Shown here in pieces: positions 1 through 7,563 of a DNA stretch of 18,035 bases (the first letter of the stretch is position 1; every line of letters starts with the position of its first letter). The notes beneath the pieces are model-generated. The model had not been told where the DNA came from, did no database searches, and worked only from the letters and a program-made list of their open reading frames with translations. The translations under genes were made by a program, and so were the position numbers. The DNA lies in NCBI RefSeq assembly GCF_002377905.1, contig NZ_DFQS01000061.1:1-18035 (forward strand). The letters are read 5' to 3'. The DNA comes from Psychrobacter sp. UBA3483 (lineage in GTDB: Bacteria > Pseudomonadota > Gammaproteobacteria > Pseudomonadales > Moraxellaceae).

Positions 1-596
1 CATGCCCTAAAGCGACTTGGCATCAGTCAAAAAAAAGACCTTAGAACACCCAAAAGCCTGTCCGATCAAAAGAGCGATATACCACAGTAAGCTTGATAAC
101 TTTAAACAACAAGGCTATCCCATCGTCTATATGGATGAAAGCGGCTTTGAGCACGAGACCATTCGCTCTCATGGTTATGCACCGATTGGTAAGCCTTGTA
201 TCGATAGCTACAACTGGCAAGGTAAAAAGCGAACCAACGTTATCGGTGCTCTGTATGAAAAGATGCTGTTTGCACTAGATTACTTTAAGCACAACATTAA
301 CAGCAGCATATTCTACGACTGGTGCAAACACAAGCTAATCCCAAGTCTTAAAACCAAATGCGTGATTGTGATGGATAACGCCAGATTTCATAAAAATAAA
401 CGCATTCAAAAGCTACTGAACAGGCATGGTCATCGTATTCTTTGGCTACCGCCGTACAGCCCTGATCTGAACCCTATCGAGAAAAAATGGGCTCAGGTAA
501 AGTTTCTACGCCAAGGCTGGTTGGAAAATGACTTATCCAAGTTGTTTTATGATGTTTGTCCTAACCATAACAATTTTATTTTGAACTGACTGTATA
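1..596 (+). mobile_element. IS630-family insertion sequence, 3' part (left part lies outside the window)
   Basis: The first roughly 590 bases are the C-terminal part of an IS630-type transposase gene, so the element starts left of the window and only its right end is visible. The right boundary is estimated, not proven. IS630 elements insert at TA and duplicate it, and a TATA follows the transposase stop (593-596), so the element probably ends near 590-596. The left inverted repeat is not in the window, so the terminal repeats cannot be paired. The element sits directly against the polysaccharide operon, 28 or so bases before the first glycosyltransferase start. Confidence 0.75.
17..589 (+). 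CDS. IS630-family transposase, C-terminal catalytic part (partial, frame offset at an A8 tract)
   Basis: DDE-type transposase of the IS630 family (RNase H-like fold, DDE_3 type), which would cut and join the element at TA sites. All three acidic positions of the catalytic domain are visible: Asp in VYMDESGFEH, Asp in VIVMDNARFHK, and Glu in the classic tail PPYSPDLNPIEKKW. The 190-residue open frame begins at a TTG at 17, but this is probably not a real start. Bases 1-36 in another frame read HALKRLGISQKK, which looks like the end of the N-terminal helix-turn-helix half. The two frames meet at a run of eight A (29-36). With one A fewer, the reading would continue as ISQKKTLEHPKA without interruption. 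So this is either a two-frame element using slippage, or a copy broken by a one-base insertion. The C-terminus appears complete, ending at TGA 587-589. Confidence 0.8.
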   Translation: MASVKKKTLEHPKACPIKRAIYHSKLDNFKQQGYPIVYMDESGFEHETIRSHGYAPIGKPCIDSYNWQGKKRTNVIGALYEKMLFALDYFKHNINSSIFYDWCKHKLIPSLKTKCVIVMDNARFHKNKRIQKLLNRHGHRILWLPPYSPDLNPIEKKWAQVKFLRQGWLENDLSKLFYDVCPNHNNFILN

Positions 597-622
597 ACAA
601 TTGACTTTTTTAAAGGAGTTTT

Positions 623-1462
623 ATGAAAATCGCAATAATATGTGTCTCTTACAATTCTTATCCAGATACTATAAAGATGGTTGAATCTATAAGACAAGCT
701 CAACTAAAAATGCCTTCAATGGAGTGTTTGACAGTTTTAGTTTGCGATAATTCCACCCAAGGTAATTCCGATTTATTATTAAATACAATCTCAGAATATG
801 ATTTTAATTATCTAAAGTTAGAAAATATTGGTTATTTCCCTGCATTTTATCAGGGGTTAAAGTATTTAGAGAAAAATAATTTTAATGTTTTTAAAGATTT
901 TGATTATGTTATAGTTTCTAATGTTGACCTTCAGCTTGATTCTAAGTTTTTTAATAACATGTATGGTTTGAATATAAATAAGGATGTTGGAGTGGTCGCA
1001 CCTTCTATATTATCTAATTTAACTAAGGAGGATATTAATCCAAAAGTTATCGTAAGGCCCAAGAAATTAAAGATGAAGTTGTTACGTCTTGGATTTCAGA
1101 ATTTATGGTTTTATAAATCTTATACATGGCTATCTGTTAAGAAAGCTGAGAAGCGCGGTAAGAATAAACATTTGCACCATACTTATAATCCTAATATCTC
1201 AATGTACGCAGCGCACGGATCTATTATGGTTTTTACGAAAGAATATTTTAAAAGACAAGCTTCCGTAAACTATCCAAGATTTTTATTTGGTGAAGAGGTT
1301 TTTGTTGCTGAGGAAGCTAAAAATAAAGGACTTACTACAATTTATAAACCAGAACTTGTAGTCTACGATAATGAGCATGGAGCTACTTCGCGTGAAGCAG
1401 ATAGATTCATATCCAATGAACATGTAAAGTCTTATAACTATTTACTTGAGAATTATTATTAA
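623..1462 (+). CDS. Glycosyltransferase family 2 (GT-A fold), polysaccharide chain assembly
   Basis: Probable cytoplasmic glycosyltransferase that adds one sugar to the growing lipid-linked repeat unit; donor and acceptor cannot be told from sequence. The N-terminus has the GT2 nucleotide-binding start (IICVSYNSYPDT, residues 6-16, then VLVCDNST, 38-45). A DXD-like metal motif lies in VIVSNVDLQL (about 96-105), and an acidic acceptor/catalytic region in FLFGEEVFVAEEA (about 220-232). At 279 residues it is normal for rhamnosyltransferase-like GT2 enzymes, its nearest look-alikes. No membrane segment is obvious. A good ribosome site (AAAGGAG, 612-618) precedes the ATG. It is the first gene after the IS630 end and lies 18 bases before the preferred fnlA start. 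The gene is strikingly AT-rich (line 781-840 has 13 G+C of 60), unlike the fnl genes after it, which suggests a separate origin. Confidence 0.85.
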   Translation: MKIAIICVSYNSYPDTIKMVESIRQAQLKMPSMECLTVLVCDNSTQGNSDLLLNTISEYDFNYLKLENIGYFPAFYQGLKYLEKNNFNVFKDFDYVIVSNVDLQLDSKFFNNMYGLNINKDVGVVAPSILSNLTKEDINPKVIVRPKKLKMKLLRLGFQNLWFYKSYTWLSVKKAEKRGKNKHLHHTYNPNISMYAAHGSIMVFTKEYFKRQASVNYPRFLFGEEVFVAEEAKNKGLTTIYKPELVVYDNEHGATSREADRFISNEHVKSYNYLLENYY

Positions 1463-1480
1463 AAAATAATGGGCATAACT

Positions 1481-2521
1481 ATGACACAATTTTCTGGTAA
1501 GACATTACTTATCACTGGTGGCACCGGCTCATTCGGTAACGCTGTTTTAAAACGCTTTTTGGATACAGATATCGCAGAAATTCGTATTTTTAGCCGTGAT
1601 GAAAAAAAGCAAGAAGATATGCGTATAGCATATGCCAATTCTAAGCTCAAGTTTTACATTGGCGATGTGAGGGATTACTACAGCTTACTTAGTGCGACCC
1701 GCGGGGTGGATTATATTTATCATGCTGCAGCACTTAAGCAAGTGCCATCATGTGAATTTCATCCGATGCAAGCGGTAAAGACCAATGTGCTTGGTACAGA
1801 AAACGTACTAGAAGCCGCTATTCAAAATAAAGTAAAACGTGTGGTTTGCTTAAGTACGGATAAAGCCGTTTATCCTATCAATGCCATGGGTATTTCCAAA
1901 GCAATGATGGAAAAAGTCATGGTGGCCAAATCGCGTAATTTAGAAGGTTTAGACACAGTTATTTGCGGTACGCGCTACGGTAATGTTATGGCATCTCGTG
2001 GTTCAGTAATCCCACTATTTGTCGATCAGATTCTAAACGGTAAGCCTTTAACTATTACTGATCCTAATATGACGCGTTTTATGATGACGTTAGAGGACGC
2101 GGTAGATTTAGTGTTATATGCTTTTGAGCACGGTGAGAATGGCGATATTTTTGTACAAAAAGCACCTGCTGCCACTATCGAAGTGCTAGCCAAAGCTTTA
2201 AAAGAGCTGATGAAGCTTGATGAGCATCCTATTGTCATTATGGGTACACGCCATGGTGAAAAAGCTTATGAAGCCCTTTTAAGCCGCGAGGAAATGGCCG
2301 TGGCTATCGATCAGGGATATTATTATCGAGTACCAGCAGACCAGCGTGACCTTAACTATGGCAAATATGTCGAAGAAGGTGATCTGCATATCACCGAAAT
2401 TGAGGATTACAACTCCCATAATACAGAGCGATTAGATGTGGAAGGTATGAAGCAACTGCTCCTTAAGCTTGAGTTTGTCCGTGCTTTGACTGAAGGCAGA
2501 CATATTGATCCGGAGGCGTAA
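1481..2521 (+). CDS. fnlA: UDP-N-acetylglucosamine 4,6-dehydratase (inverting, 5-epimerase), first step to UDP-L-FucNAc
   Basis: FnlA/WbjB/CapE-type enzyme. From what is known of the family, it converts UDP-GlcNAc to the L-arabino 4-keto-6-deoxy intermediate by 4,6-dehydration with C5 inversion, in the cytoplasm. It is an extended short-chain dehydrogenase/reductase: Rossmann NAD(P) motif GGTGSFG at residues 13-19, STDK at 125-128, and MGISK at 136-140. The last is the MxxxK version of the usual YxxxK motif and is typical of this inverting subgroup. FSRDEKKQ near 37-44 is also characteristic. ATG 1481 gives 346 residues, close to family length, and starts a few residues before TLLITGG. An in-frame ATG at 1469 would add four residues, but neither site has a strong ribosome site. 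It is followed directly by fnlB and fnlC, the other two enzymes of the same pathway, which supports the assignment over PseB/FlaA1. Confidence 0.93.
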   Translation: MTQFSGKTLLITGGTGSFGNAVLKRFLDTDIAEIRIFSRDEKKQEDMRIAYANSKLKFYIGDVRDYYSLLSATRGVDYIYHAAALKQVPSCEFHPMQAVKTNVLGTENVLEAAIQNKVKRVVCLSTDKAVYPINAMGISKAMMEKVMVAKSRNLEGLDTVICGTRYGNVMASRGSVIPLFVDQILNGKPLTITDPNMTRFMMTLEDAVDLVLYAFEHGENGDIFVQKAPAATIEVLAKALKELMKLDEHPIVIMGTRHGEKAYEALLSREEMAVAIDQGYYYRVPADQRDLNYGKYVEEGDLHITEIEDYNSHNTERLDVEGMKQLLLKLEFVRALTEGRHIDPEA

Positions 2522-2523
2522 TT

Positions 2524-3636
2524 GTGAATATTTTAGTGACTGGGTCTAATGGATTTATTGCCAAAAACCTTATTCAATTTTTATCCGAACAAAGCAATGT
2601 TAATGTTTTGTGTTTTAACCGTCGCTCTAGTGAAAATGATTTAAAAGATGCGGTTATCGAAGCAGATTGGATCCTACATTTAGCGGGGGTGAATCGTCCA
2701 TTGAATGAGCAAGAGTTTGTAGACGGTAATATTACTTTAACACAAAAGATTGCTGATCTTTTAAAAGAGCATAATAAAAAGACTCCGATCATCTTATCTT
2801 CATCTATTCAAGCAGAGCAAGACAATGCTTATGGTCAAAGTAAACTCGGCGGTGAGCAGGTATTAATTGATTTAAACAACAATCAAGGTAATCCAGTCTA
2901 TATCTGTCGTTTGGCTAATGTATTTGGTAAATGGTCACGCCCTAACTATAATTCGGCGGTAGCGACCTTTTGCCATAATATCGCTAATGATTTACCCATT
3001 CAAATTAATAATCCTGATGCCATTATTCGTTTAGTTTATATAGATGATGTGGTAGAGATATTTTGGCAGATGATTGAAGGTCATTATTCACCAGAGCAAT
3101 ACTTTGTCATTGAGCCAGAATATAAAATTACGGTTGGGGATCTAGCGGATACTTTGCGAGAGTTTAAACAGTCGCGTGACACCTTGATAACACTGCCTGT
3201 AGGTACTGGTTTAACCCGTGCTCTATATTCTACTTATTTAAGTTTCTTACAGCCTAAGCAATTTGATTATACGGTAGCTAGGCATGGTGATGAGCGCGGT
3301 GTCTTTGTAGAGATGCTTAAAACACCGGATACTGGTCAGTTCTCCTATTTCACTGCGCATCCAGGCATAACTCGAGGTGGACATTATCATCATAGTAAGA
3401 CTGAAAAGTTTTTAGTCATTAAAGGTAATGCGTTATTTAAATTTAAGCATATCATTACTGGCGAATATTATGATTTAACAACGAATGGCGATGAAGCACG
3501 AATTGTCGAAACCGTACCAGGTTGGATTCACGATATTACCAATATAGGTGAGGATGAACTGATCGTTATGCTGTGGGCGAACGAGATTTTTGACCGCGAA
3601 AAACCTGATACTTACGCCATGCCAATAACAGAATAA
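2524..3636 (+). CDS. fnlB: Bifunctional UDP-sugar 3-epimerase / 4-ketoreductase, second step to UDP-L-FucNAc
   Basis: FnlB/WbjC/CapF-type enzyme. In the family it acts on the FnlA product: the C-terminal cupin domain epimerises C3 and the N-terminal SDR domain reduces the C4 keto group with NADPH, giving a UDP-6-deoxy-talosamine derivative. The sequence shows both domains in one 370-residue chain. The N-terminal Rossmann domain has TGSNGFIA (6-13) and the catalytic YGQSK (103-107). The C-terminal cupin (about 245-370) has the histidine cluster GGHYHH (285-290), Glu294 and His336 in PGWIHDITN, the likely metal and active-site residues. The start is GTG 2524, supported by GGAGG at 2512-2516 with seven bases of spacing. 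Only two bases separate it from the fnlA stop, so the two are probably translationally coupled. Confidence 0.93.
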   Translation: MNILVTGSNGFIAKNLIQFLSEQSNVNVLCFNRRSSENDLKDAVIEADWILHLAGVNRPLNEQEFVDGNITLTQKIADLLKEHNKKTPIILSSSIQAEQDNAYGQSKLGGEQVLIDLNNNQGNPVYICRLANVFGKWSRPNYNSAVATFCHNIANDLPIQINNPDAIIRLVYIDDVVEIFWQMIEGHYSPEQYFVIEPEYKITVGDLADTLREFKQSRDTLITLPVGTGLTRALYSTYLSFLQPKQFDYTVARHGDERGVFVEMLKTPDTGQFSYFTAHPGITRGGHYHHSKTEKFLVIKGNALFKFKHIITGEYYDLTTNGDEARIVETVPGWIHDITNIGEDELIVMLWANEIFDREKPDTYAMPITE

Positions 3637-3646
3637 GAGTTGTATT

Positions 3647-4777
3647 ATGAATAAGTTAAAGCTAATGACGGTCGTAGGGACACGTCCAGAGATTATTAGA
3701 CTGTCTCGAGTCATGCAGGCATGTGATAAATATTTTGATCACATAATTGTCCATACGGGTCAAAACTATGACTATGAACTCAATGAAATATTTTTTACTG
3801 ATTTAGGGATTCGTAAGCCTGATCACTTTTTAAATGCTGCAGGCGCAACGGGTGCTGAAACTATCGGTAACGTCATTATAGGCGTCGATAAGGTTCTAGA
3901 GGAAGTACAGCCAGAAGCTTTACTGGTACTCGGCGATACCAATAGCTGTATGGCTGTCATTCCTGCTAAACGCCGTAAAATCCCTACTTTCCATATGGAA
4001 GCGGGTAATCGCTGTTTTGATATGCGTGTACCAGAGGAGATTAACCGCCGTATCGTCGATCATACCGCAGATATTAATTTAACCTATAGTACTATTGCGC
4101 GTGACTATTTGCTTGCCGAGGGTTTACCTGCTGATCTGGTCATTAAAACAGGCAGTCCCATGTTTGAAGTTTTAAACCATTATAAAGCCAAAATTGAAGC
4201 GTCTGATATTTTAGAAACGTTAGGGCTTAAAGAACAGCAATACTTTATCGTTAGTGCTCATCGCGAAGAAAATATCAATTCTGATCAGAATTTTTTAGAT
4301 TTAGTTGATATGCTAAATGCAGTGGCAGAGAAGTATCAGTTTCCAGTAATTGTTTCCACGCATCCCCGTACTCGTAACCGTATTGAAGAATTGAATATCA
4401 AGTTTCATCCACTTGTGCAGTTATTAAAGCCACTTGGATTTAGTGATTATAATAAGTTGCAGCTATCTGCTAAAGCTGCATTGTCAGACAGCGGTACGAT
4501 TAACGAAGAATCTTCTATTTTAAACTTTCCAGCTTTAAATTTGCGTCAAGCACACGAACGTCCTGAAGGTATGGAAGAGGCAGCAGTAATGATGGTAGGG
4601 TTGACTGCTAAACGCATTTTACAGGGTTTAGATATTTTAGAGTCGCAGGCACGGGGTGACGAACGTTCATTGCGCTTGGTAGATGATTATAGTATGCCAA
4701 ATGTCAGTGAGAAGGTAGTCAGGATTATTTTGAGTTATACTGATTATGTTAATCGTGTGGTTTGGAAGAAGTACTAA
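3647..4777 (+). CDS. fnlC: UDP-sugar C2-epimerase (WecB-like), last step to UDP-N-acetyl-L-fucosamine
   Basis: FnlC/WbjD/CapG-type member of the UDP-GlcNAc 2-epimerase family. In this subgroup it inverts C2 of the FnlB product to give UDP-L-FucNAc, the activated sugar donor. GT-B-like epimerase signatures are visible: GTRPEIIRL (11-19), HTGQNYD (36-42), VLGDTNS, HMEAGNRCFD followed by RVPEEINRRIVDH in the middle, and SDSGTINEES in the C-terminal half. Length (376) is normal. A housekeeping WecB (ManNAc synthesis) is the main alternative, but position directly after fnlA-fnlB and the NRCFDMRVPEE signature favour FnlC. It lies 10 bases after fnlB, and its TAA shares one base with the next start (TAATG). 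Confidence 0.92.
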   Translation: MNKLKLMTVVGTRPEIIRLSRVMQACDKYFDHIIVHTGQNYDYELNEIFFTDLGIRKPDHFLNAAGATGAETIGNVIIGVDKVLEEVQPEALLVLGDTNSCMAVIPAKRRKIPTFHMEAGNRCFDMRVPEEINRRIVDHTADINLTYSTIARDYLLAEGLPADLVIKTGSPMFEVLNHYKAKIEASDILETLGLKEQQYFIVSAHREENINSDQNFLDLVDMLNAVAEKYQFPVIVSTHPRTRNRIEELNIKFHPLVQLLKPLGFSDYNKLQLSAKAALSDSGTINEESSILNFPALNLRQAHERPEGMEEAAVMMVGLTAKRILQGLDILESQARGDERSLRLVDDYSMPNVSEKVVRIILSYTDYVNRVVWKKY

Positions 4778-5940
4778 TGAGTGCCAAAAATGAAAAGATA
4801 GCCATTATTAGTAGAAGCTTTTGGCCAGAGAATCCTGCTATTGGCGAAGCTTTATTGTTGTTAGCGGAATCACTTAGCAAAGATGCTAAACCTATTGTGA
4901 TGACTCAAGTTAATAAAGGGTTTACTAAAAAGCTAAAGAACGCTGGACGTGGTAAAGATGTGAAGTTTTTGACTTTACCTGCTTTAACGGATTCCTCTAG
5001 CCCTATAGTATTAAGAATATCTGAATTGCTACTGTTCACAGGTTTTACTTTTACAAGTTTGGTTTATCACAGGCCTGATAAAGTCTATGTGGCTACAAAC
5101 CCTCCGGTATTTACTCCTTTAGCCGTACGATGGTACTGTCAACTATTTGATAAGAAGTATGTATATCACTTACAAGATATTCATCCTGAAATAACGTCTA
5201 TTGTTACGGGTAAAAACAATTTTTTAACGCGATTGTTAGAGCGTATTGATACTAAAACAATCACCAAAGCGTCTACTGTTATTACTTTAACTGAACAGAT
5301 GCAGTCCTATATTACTAAAAGAACAGGTAAACAGTTAAATATTAAGTTGCTATCTAACCCTGCAGTGCAAGATTCGAATCAAGCACATAACACCAATCTT
5401 GAACGTATAAATGGATTTGTCTACTGTGGCAATGCAGGTAGATTACAACGTATACCATTATTGCTTGACTCTATTAAACGTTATATTCAAGAGGGGGGTA
5501 AACTACCTTTCGTATTCGCTGGCGGCGGTGTTTACAGCGATGTTATTCAAGAGTTAGCGGCTCAGTATCAAAATGTAAGTTATCTAGGCGTACTGCCTGC
5601 TCATGAGGCTTCTAATTTATTGCATCAATACAGTTTTGGCCTGATGCCTATTGAGGATGAAGTCACAAAGTATGCTTTTCCAAGTAAATCTTCGTCATAT
5701 ATATTCTCAGGTTGTCAGGTGATAGCTGTTTGTGGAAAAGATACTAGTGTTGCTGAATGGGTGTTAACTAATAATCTTGGTTATATCGCTGAACCGCATA
5801 TTGAGTCTTTAGTTGATTTGTTTCATAAACTCGAAAAAAGCTCACCATCTGAACTTAATATCACTGCTGAACTACTTAAAGAGCTTACCCCTCAATCTCA
5901 TGCTGACTCTTTGAAAATTATCATGATGCAAGGAGAATAA
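4777..5940 (+). CDS. Glycosyltransferase family 4 (WbuB/WbjE-like), probable L-FucNAc transferase
   Basis: GT-B fold glycosyltransferase, group 1 (family 4), expected to act at the cytoplasmic membrane face. It probably transfers L-FucNAc, because genes of this type usually follow fnlABC; that is inference from context. Visible features are an N-terminal domain starting IAIISRSFWPENPAIGEALLLLAE (8-31), YHLQDIHPE (130-138), a donor-domain start FVYCGNAGRLQ (214-224), FAGGGVY (247-253), and the nucleotide-sugar region MPIEDE...FPSKSSSYIFSG (290-312), matching the family's conserved PSK/E region. The start is ATG 4777, overlapping the fnlC stop by one base, with GGAAG at 4764-4768 as ribosome site. 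A TTG at 4762 in the same frame would lie inside fnlC and is less likely. Length is 387 residues, normal for GT4. G+C is somewhat lower than in the fnl genes. Confidence 0.85.
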   Translation: MSAKNEKIAIISRSFWPENPAIGEALLLLAESLSKDAKPIVMTQVNKGFTKKLKNAGRGKDVKFLTLPALTDSSSPIVLRISELLLFTGFTFTSLVYHRPDKVYVATNPPVFTPLAVRWYCQLFDKKYVYHLQDIHPEITSIVTGKNNFLTRLLERIDTKTITKASTVITLTEQMQSYITKRTGKQLNIKLLSNPAVQDSNQAHNTNLERINGFVYCGNAGRLQRIPLLLDSIKRYIQEGGKLPFVFAGGGVYSDVIQELAAQYQNVSYLGVLPAHEASNLLHQYSFGLMPIEDEVTKYAFPSKSSSYIFSGCQVIAVCGKDTSVAEWVLTNNLGYIAEPHIESLVDLFHKLEKSSPSELNITAELLKELTPQSHADSLKIIMMQGE

Positions 5941-5995
5941 CATTTAATAGTAATGACATTAAGTGTTATAAAACAAAAATAGGATCGCATTAAAA

Positions 5996-6601
5996 ATGAT
6001 AAAACGCCTTTTCGATATCACCGCTGCAACTACAGCCTTAGTTGCTTTATCTCCGGTATATGCCATCACTGCTTATAAAGTCAAAAAGAACTTAGGTTCG
6101 CCAGTGCTATTTCGTCAAACACGCCCGGGTCTAGACGGCAAGCCGTTTGAGATGATTAAGTTTCGTACCATGAAAGATGCCATAGATAGTGCTGGCAATC
6201 CTTTGCCTGATAGCGAGCGCTTGACCGATTTTGGTAAAGCACTACGTAATAGTAGTTTGGATGAGCTGCCTGAGCTGTGGAATGTTGTCAAAGGTGATAT
6301 GAGTTTAGTCGGACCACGCCCATTATTGATGGAGTACCTACCGCTGTATAGTAAAGAACAAACACGTCGTCATAATGTACGCCCTGGTATTACCGGTCAC
6401 GCGCAAGTGAATGGTCGTAACGCTATTGGTTGGGATAAAAAATTTGAGCTCGATACATGGTATATAGATAATCAGTCATTATGGTTAGATATAAAGATAT
6501 TACTTAAGACAGTAAAAAAAGTAGTTATCAAAGATGGTATTAGTGAGGAAGGTGAGGCAACCATGAGCAAGTTCAGTGGAAACAAAAAGGAATATTCATG
6601 A
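5996..6601 (+). CDS. Initiating phosphoglycosyl transferase (PglC/ItrB-type sugar transferase)
   Basis: Small monotopic phosphoglycosyl transferase that moves a sugar-1-phosphate from a UDP-sugar to undecaprenyl phosphate, the first committed step of the glycan. Its 201 residues match the short PglC class, without the extra membrane helices of WcaJ/WbaP. An N-terminal hydrophobic segment (5-26) contains the Ser-Pro helix break (19-20) expected of the re-entrant helix. The catalytic Asp-Glu pair is in SLDELPEL (D89, E90). GPRP (106-109), RPGITG (129-134) and QVNGRN are also family hallmarks. It follows a 55-base gap (5941-5995), the longest inside the cluster. That gap holds a TATAAA (5967-5972), a TAATGACATTA palindrome (5951-5961) and AGGA upstream of the start, so an internal promoter is possible but unproven. 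Its last four bases overlap the next start (ATGA). Composition falls sharply in its last ~130 bases. Confidence 0.92.
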   Translation: MIKRLFDITAATTALVALSPVYAITAYKVKKNLGSPVLFRQTRPGLDGKPFEMIKFRTMKDAIDSAGNPLPDSERLTDFGKALRNSSLDELPELWNVVKGDMSLVGPRPLLMEYLPLYSKEQTRRHNVRPGITGHAQVNGRNAIGWDKKFELDTWYIDNQSLWLDIKILLKTVKKVVIKDGISEEGEATMSKFSGNKKEYS

Positions 6602-7563
6602 ATATATTAATCACCTCCGCAGGTCAAAGAGTATCATTAGTTAAATCATTCAAAAAAGAATTAACTTTCTTTTTTGAAGATAGTAAAGTTTTTACTGCTG
6701 ATTTAAATCCACAGTTATCTCCTGCATGTCATATCTCTGATCGTTCTTTTAAGGTTCCTAAAGTTACGGATGATGAGTATATACATTACTTACTAAAAAT
6801 TTGTTTAGATAACGATGTAAAGTTGATTATTCCTACTATTGATACAGAGCTAAAGACTCTTAGCTTAAATATTGAACATTTTAAAAAATATAATATTGAA
6901 ATAATAGTGAGTGACTACTCACTTGTAGAAATATGCCGCGATAAAAGAAAAGTAAATAAATTATTTGTCGAACACAATATAGAGATTCCAGAGCAATTTA
7001 ATGTCGATAATTTAGTTTTTCCAGTATTTGTTAAACCATGTGATGGAAGCAGAAGTGAAGGTATATTTCTTGCTTCTACAAGTAAAGATATAAAAGATGA
7101 ACATATAAACAATAAGAAGCTTATGTTCATGGAGTATATTTCTAACGAAGATTATGATGAGTTTACAGTAGATTGTTATTATGACAAACATTCTGATTTA
7201 AAATGTGTCGTGCCACGCCAACGAATTGCTGTTAGAGCAGGTGAAGTTAGTAAAGGTGTAACTAAGAATAATTTTATTGTAAGTGAATTTCAAAAACATC
7301 TTTCTAAGTTAGAAGGAGCTAAAGGTTGCTTAACTATTCAAGTATTTTTACATAAAAAACTAAATAGGATTAAGGGAATTGAAATTAATCCTAGGTTTGG
7401 TGGTGGTTATCCATTGACTTATTTGTCAGGAGCTAATTATACAAGATGGTTAATAGAAGAATATATGTTAAATAAGCGTATTGAGAAATTCAATGGCTGG
7501 CAAGATAACTTACTAATGTTACGTTATGATGCAGAAGTTCTGGTAGAAGATTATAATGAATAA
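6598..7563 (+). CDS. ATP-grasp superfamily ligase, probable modifier of the polysaccharide or its precursor
   Basis: ATP-grasp enzymes activate a carboxylate with ATP and join it to an amine or other nucleophile; this one has no assigned substrate. The fold is readable: an N-terminal pre-ATP-grasp region (MNILITSAGQRVSL, 1-14; IIPTIDTEL, 77-85), the ATP-binding PVFVKPCDGSRSEGI (142-156, Lys146), a hinge at FMEYISNEDYDEFT (177-190), and the metal-binding IEINPRFGGGYPL (261-273, Glu262 and Asn264). So the catalytic core appears intact. At 321 residues it resembles the 'carbamoyl-phosphate synthase large-subunit-like' proteins often seen in surface-glycan loci. AAGGA at 6588-6592 precedes ATG 6598, which overlaps the transferase stop by four bases. 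It overlaps the following HAD gene by eight bases. The gene is very AT-rich (32 G+C in 6601-6720). It lies where related cassettes carry an acetyltransferase. Confidence 0.82.
   Translation: MNILITSAGQRVSLVKSFKKELTFFFEDSKVFTADLNPQLSPACHISDRSFKVPKVTDDEYIHYLLKICLDNDVKLIIPTIDTELKTLSLNIEHFKKYNIEIIVSDYSLVEICRDKRKVNKLFVEHNIEIPEQFNVDNLVFPVFVKPCDGSRSEGIFLASTSKDIKDEHINNKKLMFMEYISNEDYDEFTVDCYYDKHSDLKCVVPRQRIAVRAGEVSKGVTKNNFIVSEFQKHLSKLEGAKGCLTIQVFLHKKLNRIKGIEINPRFGGGYPLTYLSGANYTRWLIEEYMLNKRIEKFNGWQDNLLMLRYDAEVLVEDYNE

Noticed and set aside
1469..1480. In-frame ATG at 1469 as the fnlA start.
   Set aside because: It has no ribosome site and adds residues before the family's usual N-terminus; ATG 1481 fits better, though neither site is strong.
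2955..2964. GGCGGTAGCG, matching the core of the RfaH-recruiting ops element found in polysaccharide operon leaders.
   Set aside because: It lies deep inside fnlB coding sequence, reading as in-frame Ala-Val-Ala codons, not in an operon leader, so it is probably chance. Conservation beyond codon need, or an RfaH homologue, would reopen it.
4762..4776. In-frame TTG at 4762 as start of the GT4 gene.
   Set aside because: It lies inside fnlC and overlaps the GGAAG that serves ATG 4777.
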